This document shows, in pieces, positions 11,642 to 22,589 of a stretch of 64,000 bases of DNA. The notes under the pieces are model-generated. The model searched no databases and was not told the DNA's origin. It saw only the letters and a list, made by a program, of their open reading frames with translations. How positions within the stretch are numbered: position 1 is the stretch's first letter; each line of letters starts with the position of its first letter. Made by a program: the position numbers and the translations under genes. The stretch covers positions 147,985 through 211,984 of the forward strand of contig ML976761.1 of NCBI GenBank assembly GCA_010015655.1, given 5' to 3'. This DNA comes from Bimuria novae-zelandiae CBS 107.79 (taxonomy: Eukaryota > Ascomycota > Dothideomycetes > Pleosporales > Didymosphaeriaceae).

Positions 11642-12853
11642 GGTAGGGTTCTGGGGTTCAGGTGTACGAGATGCTGCGTTAATAGTATAGCAGGGAATAA
11701 TTGAATTGTTGTCAAGGCGCATGTGTACGTAGTATTGTGTAGCTGTATTGCAGGTATATAGTGTGGGAAGGGAAGTCTGGCATGTGCTTTAGGGAAAATA
11801 CTAGAAGGCGCAGTATACAAGTTTGCTGATGCAGATGTGGGCTTATTTTGAAGCTGGATGCCATGGCCTGTTGGTGAACCTGGACGGCAAAGGCGGATGC
11901 CAGGCTGTCATGGCCAGGTTGAGCGATAGGTTCAGTACTATTCGATCTATTATAGTGGATTAGAATCATGCAAGGCTAGATGATCGTTCTGCTTGTGGGA
12001 CCTCAACGCTCCGGACGATGGGTGTATTGTGGCTGTTGGAGGCGGGAGGGCTAGACATAGTGTAGACGAGGATGTAGATTGAGCTTTTATTCTAGTACAC
12101 CTAATTTCTTTTGCTTTTAGAAACCTGTATGGGCAGTCGCTCAATAAAACATGGAGGAGTAGTTTAGGGGGGTAGCGATGTATAATTAGGCTTGGTTCAC
12201 TCTTGCGGTTCCCTAATTAAGCTTGTAATGGGATGCATCCTTACATATGGTTGGGTATGCCGGATCCTGGTTGACCTTGGGGTATGGGTAATCTGGAAGT
12301 TGCATATCGATTCACGTATCCAGACCAAGCATAAGGATAGCAGGGAGCCAACCGCGGGAGATAAGCATCGCGGGTGCACATTTTTTCATTTAATATAAGC
12401 ATTCCAAATAGTCGGCGAAGGTGCATGTGTACCTGCTCTCGTGTAACCAAATATTACGGCCGTTTTCGGGTTTGTGCGTCTAATGGGCAGGCAACAAGCG
12501 CTACTTTGTGCTGTGGTGAAGTTCTGTTCGATACGACACACCGCTAACTTGAAGTCTACGTCATTTCATGAAACGGTCGTAATCACCTACCAAATGGCGT
12601 ATATTCTCACGACCAACGCAACATCGAATCAGCATGTAGTCAGAGGCAGGGAAGTTGTTCTGGATGTGACGAATCAGCTTGCACCTTGCTCTCCAACTAC
12701 CCACTGTCGCAATTTGTCAGCTCGACGATGCCTACACTCCGTTCAGCATTGCGATCATAAATAAAACCCAAGAATCTACAACACCATCTTCCTGCCCGTC
12801 GTCAAAATTCCCGTCACAAAAAAATCTAAAGCCTGCCCTAAGGAATCCTTTGA
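11642..12853. other. intergenic, no gene seen
   Basis: About 1.2 kb of mixed, locally AT-rich sequence with many short frames on both strands and no recognisable protein, splice-consistent gene or RNA. A TGA at 12851-12853 closes the reading frame of the following alcohol dehydrogenase pseudogene on its 5' side. Confidence 0.45.
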
Positions 12854-14034
12854 ACCACCACGTCCACCTCCCACCCCACCACGCGAAAAGCCTACCGTCG
12901 AACCGACGACTACACGCCCGGCACCCCCAAAATCAAGATCGTGGAAGAAAAGTTAGATCTTCCCCTGCATCCCACCTCGGCCCTTATCAAAGTCCACGCC
13001 GTCGCCCTCAACTACCGCGGCGCCAACATCGCCAACGGCGGAAACCCGTGGCCCGTCACACCCCACGGCATTCTCTGCAACGACGCCGCGGGCTCCATCG
13101 TCGCCGTTGGCGAAAAAGTCGAGACGCTGAGAGTGGGCGATAGAGTCGCTCCCATCATCGACACGGCGAACCTCACCGGCCGTGAGCCCGGACGCTCGTG
13201 GCTCGCCGCAGACGAAGACGGAGTGCTGGCTGATTATCTTATTTTCGATGAGAAGCGAGTGAGCAGGTTGCCGGAGCATCTGGACTGGGTGAATGCGAGT
13301 ATTATCCCATGCGCGGGCGTGACGGCGTGGAGTGCGCTGCAGGGCGTGGGGATTGGAAAGAGTGTGTTGATCCAAGGTAGCTCACCCAAACCTTTGCATT
13401 TCTTTCTCTTGAATTTAGGAGACCGGGGCGCTAATGGACGGCAGGCACGGGCGGCGTGGCCATGTTCGCGTTGAAGCTCGCACGTGCGGCTGGGCTCAGG
13501 GTCATACTGACATCCTCGAGCGACGAGAAGCTCAAGAGCATTGGTGAGCAGTTTCCTAACCCGCCTATTTCGACGGTAAACTATCGCAAGACATCAGATT
13601 GGGAGGAGGAGGTCCTACGTATGACGAATGGCGAAGGCGTTGATCTTGTTGTTGAGGTTGGCGGTGCTGCGACCATTGTGAAGAATCTGAAGTGCACGCA
13701 GAGAGAGGAGGCATTGTTATTATCGTGGGGTACCTGAGTGGGCGAAAGTCCGAGGATCTAATCGAGGTGATCCCTCTCAGCATTGATAGGAGAGTCACGA
13801 TGAGGTGAGTCGAGTGTGATTCGCTACAAGTTGCTGCTGTTGACGCAACTCAGAGGCATTGACGCCGGGTCTAAACACGACCAGGATGATCTCTGCGCGG
13901 CGATCTCGGCGACACAAATGACTTTCGACGATATCATTGATTCGGTCTAGCCGTGGGAGAAAGCGGACGAAGCTCTTCAATACGTTTGGGAGGGGAGCCA
14001 GGTTGGAGAGGTAGTTATCACAAGCTGTAGGTAG
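12854..14034 (+). pseudogene. decayed medium-chain NAD(P)-dependent alcohol dehydrogenase/quinone-oxidoreductase-like gene
   Basis: Three ancestral exons are readable: to 13376, 13445-13804 and 13854-14034, with GT-AG introns at the junctions. The product is a zinc-type MDR protein: KAYRRTDDY start, ALIKVHAVALNYRG, NDAAGSIVAVGEKVETLRVGDRV, then the Rossmann part VLIQGTGGVAMFALKLA and DLVVEVGG. Lesions: (1) no ATG lies between the in-frame TGA 12851-12853 and the conserved N-terminus; (2) a frameshift in the GA-rich run around 13698-13710, after which the frame gives GGIVIIVGYLSGRKSEDL; (3) an in-frame TAG at 13948-13950 inside DDIIDSV-stop-PWEKADEAL. The C-terminus (YVWEGSQVGEVVI) is still recognisable. 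Splice sites are intact, so decay is recent. An upstream start exon or a sequencing error could explain single lesions but hardly all three. Confidence 0.8.
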
Positions 14035-14292
14035 TCAATCGACTGACGCTAAGCGCAGTCGCTATTGCCGCGGATTTACGCGAACAAAACAGTTTAACCG
14101 ACCCCACGGGAGGTATCCATACGAGCTGGCGTGAAGGCTAGAACGTATACTATGCAGCTAGCGGTATCGCGCTTAGCTAGGTGCATAATGTGATGAACTC
14201 ACCCAAGCAAAAGTTTTGGAACGCCCGTGATCTCTTGTCTTATCAAGTCTTTTCATCCTAGACACTGTACTGTGCACCGTTTTCGTGGAACC

Positions 14293-15992
14293 ATGGTGTT
14301 CTCAGAGGAGAAGAAAGTGCACGCGACACCAAATTCGCCACCCGATCCGGAATCAGGCGCAAGTTCGCTGTCACTGGATAAGGATGTCGCAATCAAGCTC
14401 GTCGGAGAGCATGCGCAAGAGCTTGACCCAGAGGTCGAGAAGAAGGTGCTCCGGAAGATAGATCTGTTCCTCATGCCTGCTATGATCGTCGGTTCGTCTG
14501 CCCGTCTTTATTCGACAATGAAGTACTGATACCGCCAGGCTACGGCCTCGTCTACTACGATAAAGCCATCCTCGGGTCGGCTGTTCTTTTCGGAATGACG
14601 AAAGATCTTTCCCTGAGCGTAGTCAATACGTCCACTACGCCTCCAACCACCGACACTACGCGCCTTAGCTGGGCTACTTCGCTCTTCTACTTCGGCATGC
14701 TAGCGGGTCTTTACCCCATGACTTTCGCATTGCAGCGCTTCAACCTCGGTCGCATCTTGGGAGGCGTTGTCATCGTATGGGCACTTGCTTGTATGCTGAC
14801 TGCAGCTGTGACTTCCTGGAAAGGTCTCTATGCGCAGCGCTTCTTCCTTGGGTTCGTCGAAAGCGTCATCCCGACCGGCTTTATGTGTATCGTGAGTGGA
14901 TATTACACGCAAGAGGAGCAGGCACTGAGGCAGAGTTGGTGGTTCAGCTCGACGGGATTGTTCACGATGATCGGCGGAGGGTTGAACTACGGATTCGCGC
15001 AGATCCCTGGAGGATCACTGAAGAGGTGGCAGTACATATATCTGCTTGCGGGCTGCTTGACGTTTCTGTTCGGAATCTTCTGCTTCTTCATCCCGAATTC
15101 GCCGGTTGAAGCGTGGTTCTTAAGCAAGGAGGAGCGGGTCGTTGCTGTGGAGAGGCTGAGGAGGGGTCAGATGGGCGTGAGATGCCAGAAGATTAAGATG
15201 GCACAGGTCAAAGAGGCATTTCTAGATGTCAAGCTGTGGCTTGTGTTCGTAATGATGGGGTCTGCATATACGGTAAACGGGGCCGTAAGTGGTTTCGGGC
15301 CACTCATTGTGTCCACGTTCGGGTGGTCGACGCTGGAGTCGATCCTTTGGCAGTTTCCTCTTGGTGGACTCTGCCTGATCGCGATTCTGGCGTGTGGATG
15401 GGCGTCTTTTCGCTTCTCGAATGTTCGTATTATTTTGTTGATTTTGAACTGCTTACCGGTCATTGCCGGGTGCGCGATGATCTGGAAGGGAAGCTGGACG
15501 TATCATGCCGGTACACCCGTGGCTGGGTACAGCATTACCGGTACTTTTGGCGCAGTAGCCAGCTTGACTATTGTGATCGGAATGAGGTAAGTGAGGACAG
15601 AGCCATCGATGGTAGATGCTGACTAGGCTACAGCAACGTTGCAGGTGCGACCAAGAAGAGCTGTATGGCAGCGGCGATCTTCGTAGCCTACTGTGTCGGC
15701 AACATCGTGGGCCCACAACTGATCAAGAGTGAAACCAAGAGGGATCACTATCCAAGACTATGGACAGGTCTGATCATATGGTAAGCCTGTGCTTGCTGAA
15801 CTTGCATGCATGCCACACACTAACTGCTGCAGTTACTGCATCACCATTGTAGCTTCTGTCGTGCTTTACATTGTGCTCTGGAGAGAAAACAAGAGGAGAG
15901 CCGGCCAGCCGGTCGGCGATGCAGAAAGAGACCGACTCGCATTCCTAGACTTGACTGACAAGGAGAATCCGTATTTTCGATACGTGCTTTGA
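14293..15992 (+). CDS. MFS anion:cation symporter, Dal5/allantoate-permease type, 517 aa
   Basis: Exons 14293-14491, 14539-15586, 15634-15780 and 15833-15992, all GT-AG, total 1554 nt. After a hydrophilic N-terminus (EEKKVHATP... EVEKKVLRKIDLFLMPAM) comes the YGLVYYDKAILG motif of TM1, SLFYFGMLAGLYPMTFALQRF for TM2, the VESVIPTGFMCIVSGYYTQEEQALR region and about 12 hydrophobic segments. It ends LDLTDKENPYFRYVL, the C-terminus typical of the fungal ACS family (Dal5, Tna1, Thi73 relatives). It should sit in the plasma membrane and take up an organic anion by proton symport; the substrate cannot be read from sequence. An in-frame ATG-like extension upstream exists, but MVFSEEKK at 14293 fits family length best. 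Confidence 0.88.
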
Positions 15993-16611
15993 TAGAAATA
16001 CTTGCTTGGACCACGGACCTGTTCGTCACCACAACATAGCACAACGCGTTAGTCTTGCGCTGAATACATTAAGTGATTGCTCATCAGCCACCGGGATCTA
16101 GCGGCCAACGCTGTCATTTCGCGCAAGGTACAATGGTGAAGGTCGTTCAACATGGTTGGACCGAAGATGCCGTACTGGTACTTGACAGGTGGAGATGTTT
16201 ACAAATGAATTGCATCAACGGTCCGCAGAATGGCGACACATCGAGCATCTCGGTACAAATCGCCATCACGGAAAAGTCCGGCCTTCGGGACGGAGGGGAT
16301 AATGGAAGACGGAGGAGGCTGGGGTCGATGATTTTCAGATCGACGGCGCCAAGGCGGCCCCGTTCCGAACGTGCGGCAGCAGCCATTCACCGGCGAAGAG
16401 TGATCACGCACTTGCTCCTCCTCTGCTTCCATCCCTCCTGCGTTCAGAGCCCACGTCGGTTCTGCACCTGTTTAACCTTCCTTCCTTGTAACCTTAAACC
16501 TATCTAGATATTTATACTCAAAGCAAACGCTCCCACCGGCGTTTGTCAGTGTGCGTCCCCCCACGCGCCCTATAATCAACCTGTATAGGGCGGATCGCCC
16601 ACAAATACAGC
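15993..16611. other. intergenic
   Basis: About 620 bp between tandemly oriented genes. A CT-rich run near 16.42-16.50 kb and the string cctatataggg... around 16.57-16.59 kb precede the next ATG, suggesting its promoter. No coding frame accepted. Confidence 0.4.
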
Positions 16612-17838
16612 ATGGCATCGCATGCTTCCACTCCTCGTTCGCGGTCGCGCTCCTCCACTTCGAGCGGCTCCTCGGACACCACCATGCACGACGCCCCGCC
16701 GGTGCGGCCTGTCCACGCCCGTCCCGCTTCTCACATGAGCATCTCACCAGCCGCTCCAGACACGCTCACTGACCCGACTTTCTCGCTCCTTCTATCGCTT
16801 CCCAGGGAGCTGAGGGACAAGATATATGCTTACGCACTCGTATCGCAATTTCCTTTCTGGTGGCCGTCGCAGACCACGGCGAAGCACAATGTCGCCCTGG
16901 GCTTGCTGTCCGCCTCGCGGCAGGTGCACGACGAAGCCGCACCCATCCTCTACTCGCAGAATAAATTCCTATTCACGAACCCTTCCGACTGCACCATGTT
17001 CCGCGTCATCGCCTCCAATTTCTCCGAGAACATCACGTCGGTCTATTTCCGCATACGAGAGAAGGATGTGAAGCTGTGGGCAACCTATCTAGGCAGCAAG
17101 GACCCAGCGCGCAGCATGAAGTACGATCTTCCGAAGCTGAAGAGCCTCTGGGTCTTTCTCCGGTGCGGCACCATGGGCACACCAGGCATGATTCACAACA
17201 TCATGGCTGGTGGGCTTCCTGTCATACTGGCCGCACAGGCACAGGCTATACACCAAGCTCTCGGCACACAACCACACCAGGTACAGCTCAACATGCAAGC
17301 ACTTCAACAAGCTCTGCTTCAAGCTCACGCTGGAATTCAGGCCCAACTTGCTGGAAACGGACAGGTGCCCATGACGTTTGTGCAGTTTGCACAAAATGCC
17401 GCGCAAAATGCCGCACAAATCCCCCCAGTGCCACATCCTCACGGTCTCCAAAACAATCCACCGGCAAATCCCTCGCCTCTAGCTGCCCTTGCTGCCCAAC
17501 AGCAGGCCCAGATCCCACAGAACCCGCCACATCAGCACGGCCACCAGCACGGCCACCATCACCACGGCCACGGCGGCTTCTTCGCGAATCTGATGCGCTG
17601 GGAGCGCGAGATCGGACTGGAAAACCTGTGTCTCTCCCTCCAGGAGACGCGTCCTGTCGACTCCGACATCAAGATTGTGTGCATTGTGAAGTTGCCGCGG
17701 CCCGAAGTGCAGCGGTTGGTGAGGGTCTACGCAGACGAGCTGAGTCTGGACAAGAATGGAGACGCTAGGACGCGATTCCGGAGGGTGCATGATGTGGATG
17801 TGAGTCTGGAGGTCAGTGGGTATGAGGTTGGCGTTTGA
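16612..17838 (+). CDS. uncharacterised 'LPRELRDKIY' protein with His/Gln-rich linker, 408 aa
   Basis: Single exon from ATG 16612 to TGA 17838. Residues 1-60 are Ser/Pro-rich. Residues 62-130 carry SLPRELRDKIYAYAL, then LGLLSASRQVHDEAAPILYSQNKF. This is the pattern of the large fungal 2EXR/DUF7730-like group, in which an F-box-like helix is followed by the 'R-Q-hydrophobic-E-A-x-x-hydrophobic-Y' signature. The middle is Gln/Ala-rich (HQALGTQPHQVQLNMQ...), and a His/Gly run HGHQHGHHHHGHGG lies at about residues 307-320. The C-terminal 85 residues are a folded-looking block (LCLSLQETRPVDSDIKIVCIVKLPRPEV). Function is not known; ubiquitin-ligase adaptor is only a guess from the N-terminal motif. 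Confidence 0.8.
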   Translation: MASHASTPRSRSRSSTSSGSSDTTMHDAPPVRPVHARPASHMSISPAAPDTLTDPTFSLLLSLPRELRDKIYAYALVSQFPFWWPSQTTAKHNVALGLLSASRQVHDEAAPILYSQNKFLFTNPSDCTMFRVIASNFSENITSVYFRIREKDVKLWATYLGSKDPARSMKYDLPKLKSLWVFLRCGTMGTPGMIHNIMAGGLPVILAAQAQAIHQALGTQPHQVQLNMQALQQALLQAHAGIQAQLAGNGQVPMTFVQFAQNAAQNAAQIPPVPHPHGLQNNPPANPSPLAALAAQQQAQIPQNPPHQHGHQHGHHHHGHGGFFANLMRWEREIGLENLCLSLQETRPVDSDIKIVCIVKLPRPEVQRLVRVYADELSLDKNGDARTRFRRVHDVDVSLEVSGYEVGV

Positions 17839-18707
17839 AGGAACTGTTCGGCCTGCGGCTCTTTTTGGAAGACTGAAGTAATCGAAGGCTGGTTGTTGGG
17901 AGAAGGAAGCATCGATTGTGGTGTTTTGTTCACGTTACATGTTGTACAGTAGATTTAATGTAGCCACGCATGCGATTGACGTTAGTAGAATACCAGATGA
18001 TAGCGTTTGCTTTGACGAATGCTACATATGTATAGCCTACTCTCCTACCGTCTTCAACGCAACGCGTATCTTTTGTTGCCTTGTTGAGTCGTAGCCGTGG
18101 GAATAGCATTGCGTCACTACTCGCACGCGGCCCGCTCCCGGAAGGCGGTCATCATCTTCCTTAAAAGCGGAAACTACTGTGTTCCTACATATATCAAGCA
18201 TTGAACATCGACTATCACATACGACCATAGGATCTTGAAAACAGCGCTTCCTGTTCTACCCATTGGACGCAAAATTCCGAAGTTCTACACGAGAGCGGTT
18301 ATATATGCAGTTTAGTTGACCACCGAATTGCTCTACATCAAATGAGTGTGTATCTAGAGCATATATTTTCTGTAGCACGGACATTTTATCAGTCTAGGAA
18401 CGAATTAGATCCTAAGAAATCAAAGCAGCAGGAGCTAATAAGAGTTTGCTCGTCGCTTCACCAAATTTTTACCCAGAACTAGCGCCATTTCTCCGTTTGT
18501 AGTCCCCACTTTGCACCTTTCACTGCCAGACACGTGACAGCTCCTTCTGGGTTAGTACGCCCCCACGCCTTCTATAAAATAGAACTGGCTGCTCGCCTCT
18601 TTCACTATTTCACTCTCCTCAACGCACTCGACGACGCGGATCGTAGCCTCAATCGCTCCCTTCCTTCACTGCGCACTTCTCACTGTTGTTCTCGTCGTCC
18701 TGCAGCC
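17839..18707. other. intergenic with promoter of the next gene
   Basis: About 870 bp. The proximal part carries a TATA box and a CT-rich leader (see separate entry); the rest shows no coding frame I trust. Confidence 0.45.
18573..18580 (+). promoter_or_regulatory. TATA box of the 471-aa repeat-protein gene
   Basis: TATAAAAT, about 130 bp upstream of ATG 18708, followed 30 bp later by a pyrimidine-rich stretch (ctctttcactatttcactc) typical of fungal transcription starts. Confidence 0.55.
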
Positions 18708-20229
18708 ATGGCGGCCGCAATCCAGAACTACCTGACGGTGCTTGACCCCGCAGCACAGTTTCTCGCGTACGTTATAGCTGCGAAACATCTCGCGTTCGTT
18801 AATTCGGCTTATCGCCGAGTGTCTCTTAATGTGGATCCTGACACGCCCGTCCTCCAAGGTGAGTGTCCAAATCAACCTGGAATACATGGTACTAACAGCT
18901 TGCTAGCCACGCTTCCAGACAATCCTCCTGCGAAATCCTCAAGCTCCTTTCGCCTTCAAGTTATCAAGATGCTTTACCTCGCCGCTGGTGACCCGGGTTT
19001 GGCGGAGAACGTAGGGGTGCAGCGGTGTAAGTGCTTGCTGTAGGTGATGTCTAGTCAGATCAATTGCTAACAGCATTTTTGTAGCTACCATGGCACCAAG
19101 CCCGAGTGCAAACAGCGGCCCATCTGCGACTAGCACTTGGTCCGTCACGGCAACACATGCGCTTGTTTCCTCGACCCCGACGCTTTCCACCGAGGACTTC
19201 TACGCGTTAGAACGGCAAGAACACATGACATACGTCGATTTCATCGGCGAAATGGCTATGGCAACACATTGTCTCCTCCAGATTCCGGACTCACAATCAT
19301 TGTACGCGATTGAGCTCTACCAGGACATTACGTACATGGATCACTTCGGTGATCTCGCTCTCTGCCCATGCCAACAGACGGTCATCAAGTCGAGGAAATA
19401 CTCCTGGTATACTGTTGAGCTCACGCCGAACGTCTCGTATATCTCCCACCCGGGCGATATGGAGTTGATACGTCCCAATACGATCGGAAAGCGCACTGGC
19501 TTCAGCTACCCATCACTTCTACGAACTTTCGGCAAGTGGTTGAACGACAGCATTCTTCGCGCCGGCAATGGTCTCTCTTCTAATTCGGGTTATCTGCTTG
19601 ATATTTGCCGAATGATACTCCAGGTCATCACTGCACACATGGTACCTATGGTAGGTGTATTGAGCATATGTGCTAGCGCACTCGCAATCACCCACCTCCT
19701 TCTCCAGGTCCAAAAATTCAAGCGCCAGCTGCACAACTCCCAGCGCGAACTATATAGGTACCAGCGTGAGGCGCAGACCTACTGGGATTCGCCAACGGAG
19801 TCGCCAACGGACACCATCCGTCGCATTGAGGAGTTGGCCGAATTGATCCACACTCTCTCCGACAACCTGGACACGGAATTGACGAAGACGAAGAACATCG
19901 ACGCCCGCTTGGAGCAAGTTGAGCAGGCCCGAGGCGAGGTCCGCACCAGGATCGCTGCTAGTTGTCGCTCAATCCGCCCGTGGAACTTAAAAGCGAGCGA
20001 TGAATTTGAGATCGTGCGGAAGGTGTCCGATAGCTTTGAAGGCGAAGTTCTTGCCGCCCTGGCGTGCCTTTTACACGCCATTCATCACCTCAACGGCCGT
20101 GTACTTGCGCAAGCAGGCTCCGCCCGCACTGGCTTCGGTTCACCTCAAGGCCCAGGACAACAGACCTTCATGTCGCCACAGCAGCCCCAATATCCGGCCC
20201 AAGGATACCCAGCGCAGCAGCGTTGGTAA
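18708..20229 (+). CDS. unrecognised membrane/coiled-coil protein with three 34-residue repeats, 471 aa
   Basis: Exons 18708-18858, 18907-19026 and 19085-20229, GT-AG, total 1416 nt. I do not recognise a family. The N-terminus (MAAAIQNYLTVLDPAAQFLAYV) is short and hydrophobic. After a Ser/Thr/Pro linker three similar segments start at Tyr130, Tyr164 and Tyr199, with consensus Y-[AT]-[LIV]-E-x4-[MIV]-[TS]-Y-[VMI]-[DS]-x2-G-[ED]-[ML]. A strongly hydrophobic stretch of about 35 residues (DICRMILQVITAHMVPMVG onward) near residue 280 is probably a membrane segment. It is followed by a coiled coil rich in E/Q/R (FKRQLHNSQRELYRYQREAQ, LIHTLSDNLDTELTKTKNIDARLEQVEQAR). The tail is Gln/Pro-rich (QQPQYPAQGYPAQQRW). 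Frame continuity across both introns supports a real gene. Confidence 0.7.
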
Positions 20230-20309
20230 AGAGACGGACGAGAAAAGGTGACTGGGAGTGATGATTGTGAAGATGGACGGGACCTGCGACAAAAGAGGTG
20301 GACGTTTGC

Positions 20310-20690
20310 GTTTTGTGTTTGCTTTCTTGTCGCGTTCTTGATCACACACTTATTTGCTTTTCGCGTCTGCTTTGGTCCTGCGTTCTTGTTCATATACCTA
20401 TTTGCTTTTCTGTTCTCCAGGTAGTCATCGTACGTTCGCCTGGGCATAGGCAACCGTGCAGTAGTAGTTAATAATGTGATGACATTCTAGTGTTAAGGTG
20501 GCGTTATTGCGTTTCCTATGGATCTGCAATAGCGCTGCACCTTAACACTAGAACTTTATCAAATTATTAACTACTACTGCACGGTTACCTAGGCGAAGGT
20601 GCACGTGCGATGACAACCTAGAGTATTTGCTTTTTGTATCTGTTTTGGTCATGCGTTCATGTTGATATACTTATTTGCTTTCTCGCTTTC
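20310..20690. repeat. degenerate minisatellite split by a foldback element
   Basis: About 50-bp units containing 'ctg/cttTGGTC-TGCGTTC-TGTT-ATAT-C-TATTTGCTTT' occur at about 20310-20356 and 20357-20410, and again after the foldback element at about 20622-20688. Units share TTTGCTTT and TGCGTTC cores with scattered substitutions. Confidence 0.55.
20421..20616. repeat. foldback (inverted repeat) element, about 90-bp arms
   Basis: The left arm (20421-20510) and right arm (20525-20616) are inverted copies with a loop of about 14 bp. Shared blocks include ACCGTGCAGTAGTAGTTAAT and CTAGTGTTAAGGTG. Differences are few substitutions and short indels. No transposase frame, so a MITE-like or foldback element, or an inverted duplication. 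Confidence 0.75.
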
Positions 20691-20699
20691 ATGTTATGG

Positions 20700-22002
20700 A
20701 GAGGTGGTCGCGTCATGGTCCCAGTCACACGGTGGTTTTAGGATATAGTAGTAATGTTAATGGGAGAGCTCTACCAGATTCATCGCCTCCTCTAGACGGA
20801 ATAAATATACCCCGCACCCCATATTTCTAATGTGAAGACCAGCACGAGTCGCAGCTCTATTCTTCGGCCTAGATCTGTACAACACCTTCGTTGAAGTAAA
20901 GAACCCACAACGAACCTAAACACAGCCACGATATACGAGTGGGTAACCATCGGGGAATTCCCGTTGTATGTTTTTGTTCTTTTGCTCGTGGGCCTTCTGT
21001 AAAGAAGGAAGGCGCGTCTGCTGTTAATTTTGCTCGTGGGGGCCTTTCTTTTTTATTTACTGTCCTAGGGAAGGTGACAAGGGGAGTTAGAGTAGCTGTT
21101 GAACAAACGCTTGGTGTGAGGCAGCTGATTCGCTATTGCTACGACATATACGCCAACCTCCTAACATATGTTGTTTGTCGACTTGATAGAATTTGCATAC
21201 CGATTAAGCCACGCGATTGGAGTTTGCTATGCGTTGCTACGATATCTTGTTGTACCGTTGTATCATATAATAAGTAGGCCATGAGCTCTTTAGTGCACCC
21301 CTCCAACGACGGCTTTCTCACAGCTATTACTTTCCACAATGAGCTCCTCCACCTCCGGCCTACATCGATTACTTCTAAGACGGCGTCAGTAAAACTGGCT
21401 TCACAATCAATGCACCCTTCATCAGAGACGGTGGGCAATTCAACAATTATGAGTTTGGAATATACGGTTGGAAAAAGATATTCAGCCACGCACTTTGTGA
21501 GGGAGAACTTGCGGAAATGATCAAAGATCAAAGAACATGAAGGCATGGACGATGGATCTTTTCCTCACGGTGGCGGTGTGCGCACAACTTTTGGATGTGA
21601 GTCAATCAATAAGGCGGGATATCGCAATATATCAGTATTGACGTGAGCTTGCGCAGTGTATTCTGCTATTATCCATATTATGAGGGCCACGAATGCGAAG
21701 GCACAAGCATATGGGAGCCTAAATCAGGCACGGAAGGCGTTCAGATTGAGCGAAGGATAAGCATACCAAGGCGGAAAAAAATTCAATCAATGTGTGAGCC
21801 GCTTCGCTCAAGATAGTGGATGATGTTGAAGTAAGAGTAAAGTTAGGAATCGTACTTGGTTTATCATTGAATCTTGGACGAAGTAACTAGGTATAATACC
21901 AAGAATCCACCGAGGAGTAATTGACGACTGATAATCAAGACATTCCACGTCCCACTATCTGGTACGCCTGCATGTTTGCATCAGCCCCGCGGTCTTTGGT
22001 GA
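20700..22002. other. gene-poor stretch with a possible coding remnant
   Basis: About 1.3 kb. On the plus strand, 21379-21534 translates to a protein-like string ending NNYEFGIYGWKKIFSHALCEGELAEMIKDQRT then TGA, but its frame is closed upstream by a stop and no ATG precedes it. A minus-strand frame (21139-21546) overlaps it. I cannot assign either; at best a broken gene. The rest has no signal I can name. Confidence 0.3.
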
Positions 22003-22589
22003 TCAAAGAAGCGCAAGGCATGCCAGCGCAGTAGCGATGATTCCAGCCTCGACTCCTACCACATTTCCAAGCGCCCCATTGTCCTGCAATTTTTCCAGCG
22101 TCTTCTCCATAACCTCATGTCTAACTCCATTTTGGAATTCAAGGGCATCATGCACTTTATCTGGTAGTTTTGTGTACCTATTCAGGACACAATCCGTCAG
22201 TACGCTACACGCGTAACGCCTCCATGATCTGTGAAGCCCATGAAAAGACGCGATACATACCAGTCAGGAGCCTCTGTATACACTGTCATGATCTCCGTAG
22301 CTAGCACTTCGGATGGAATGGAAATCGCAGTCTGGGTCGCGAAAAATTTGGCGGCTTCCTCTTCAACGGAAACGACGCTGTTTGCCCATGCGGGACCTTT
22401 CTCGATCACCATGGACGCGATACCCCCAAATACTTGGGTGAAAGCGGCCGACGGGTCTGTTAGTGGCTTCGTGATGGTTGCATCATACGTGTACGTGTTG
22501 ATGAAGAAATCTCGTGGTTGTTTTGTGACGGTGGCGGAGACGACGGTGCTCAATAGCAGCACAGTGTTACGGAAGAACGTAGAAAGCAT
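22003..22589 (-). CDS. secreted, probably GPI-anchored protein, 167 aa
   Basis: Exon 1 complement(22261-22589) and exon 2 complement(22003-22177), joined across an 83-bp intron with a GTATGT donor and TAG acceptor, total 504 nt. The N-terminus (MLSTFFRNTVLLLSTVVSATV) is a signal peptide. The body has few cysteines and contains DFFINTYTYDATITKPLTDPSAAFTQVFGG-type sequence. The C-terminus is a hydrophobic tail (NVVGVEAGIIATALACLALL) after a short polar spacer, which looks like a GPI-attachment signal. No family recognised. Without the intron the frame would stop after 130 residues and lose the tail, so the spliced model is preferred. Confidence 0.65.

Noticed and set aside
11259..18707. A biosynthetic or catabolic gene cluster around the alcohol dehydrogenase and the Dal5-type carrier
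   Set aside because: The dehydrogenase is dead, no synthase or pathway regulator is present, and neighbours are unrelated; adjacency alone is not enough.
21139..21546. 135-codon minus-strand frame
   Set aside because: No recognisable features, and the plus strand over the same bases gives an equally protein-like reading; not supported.
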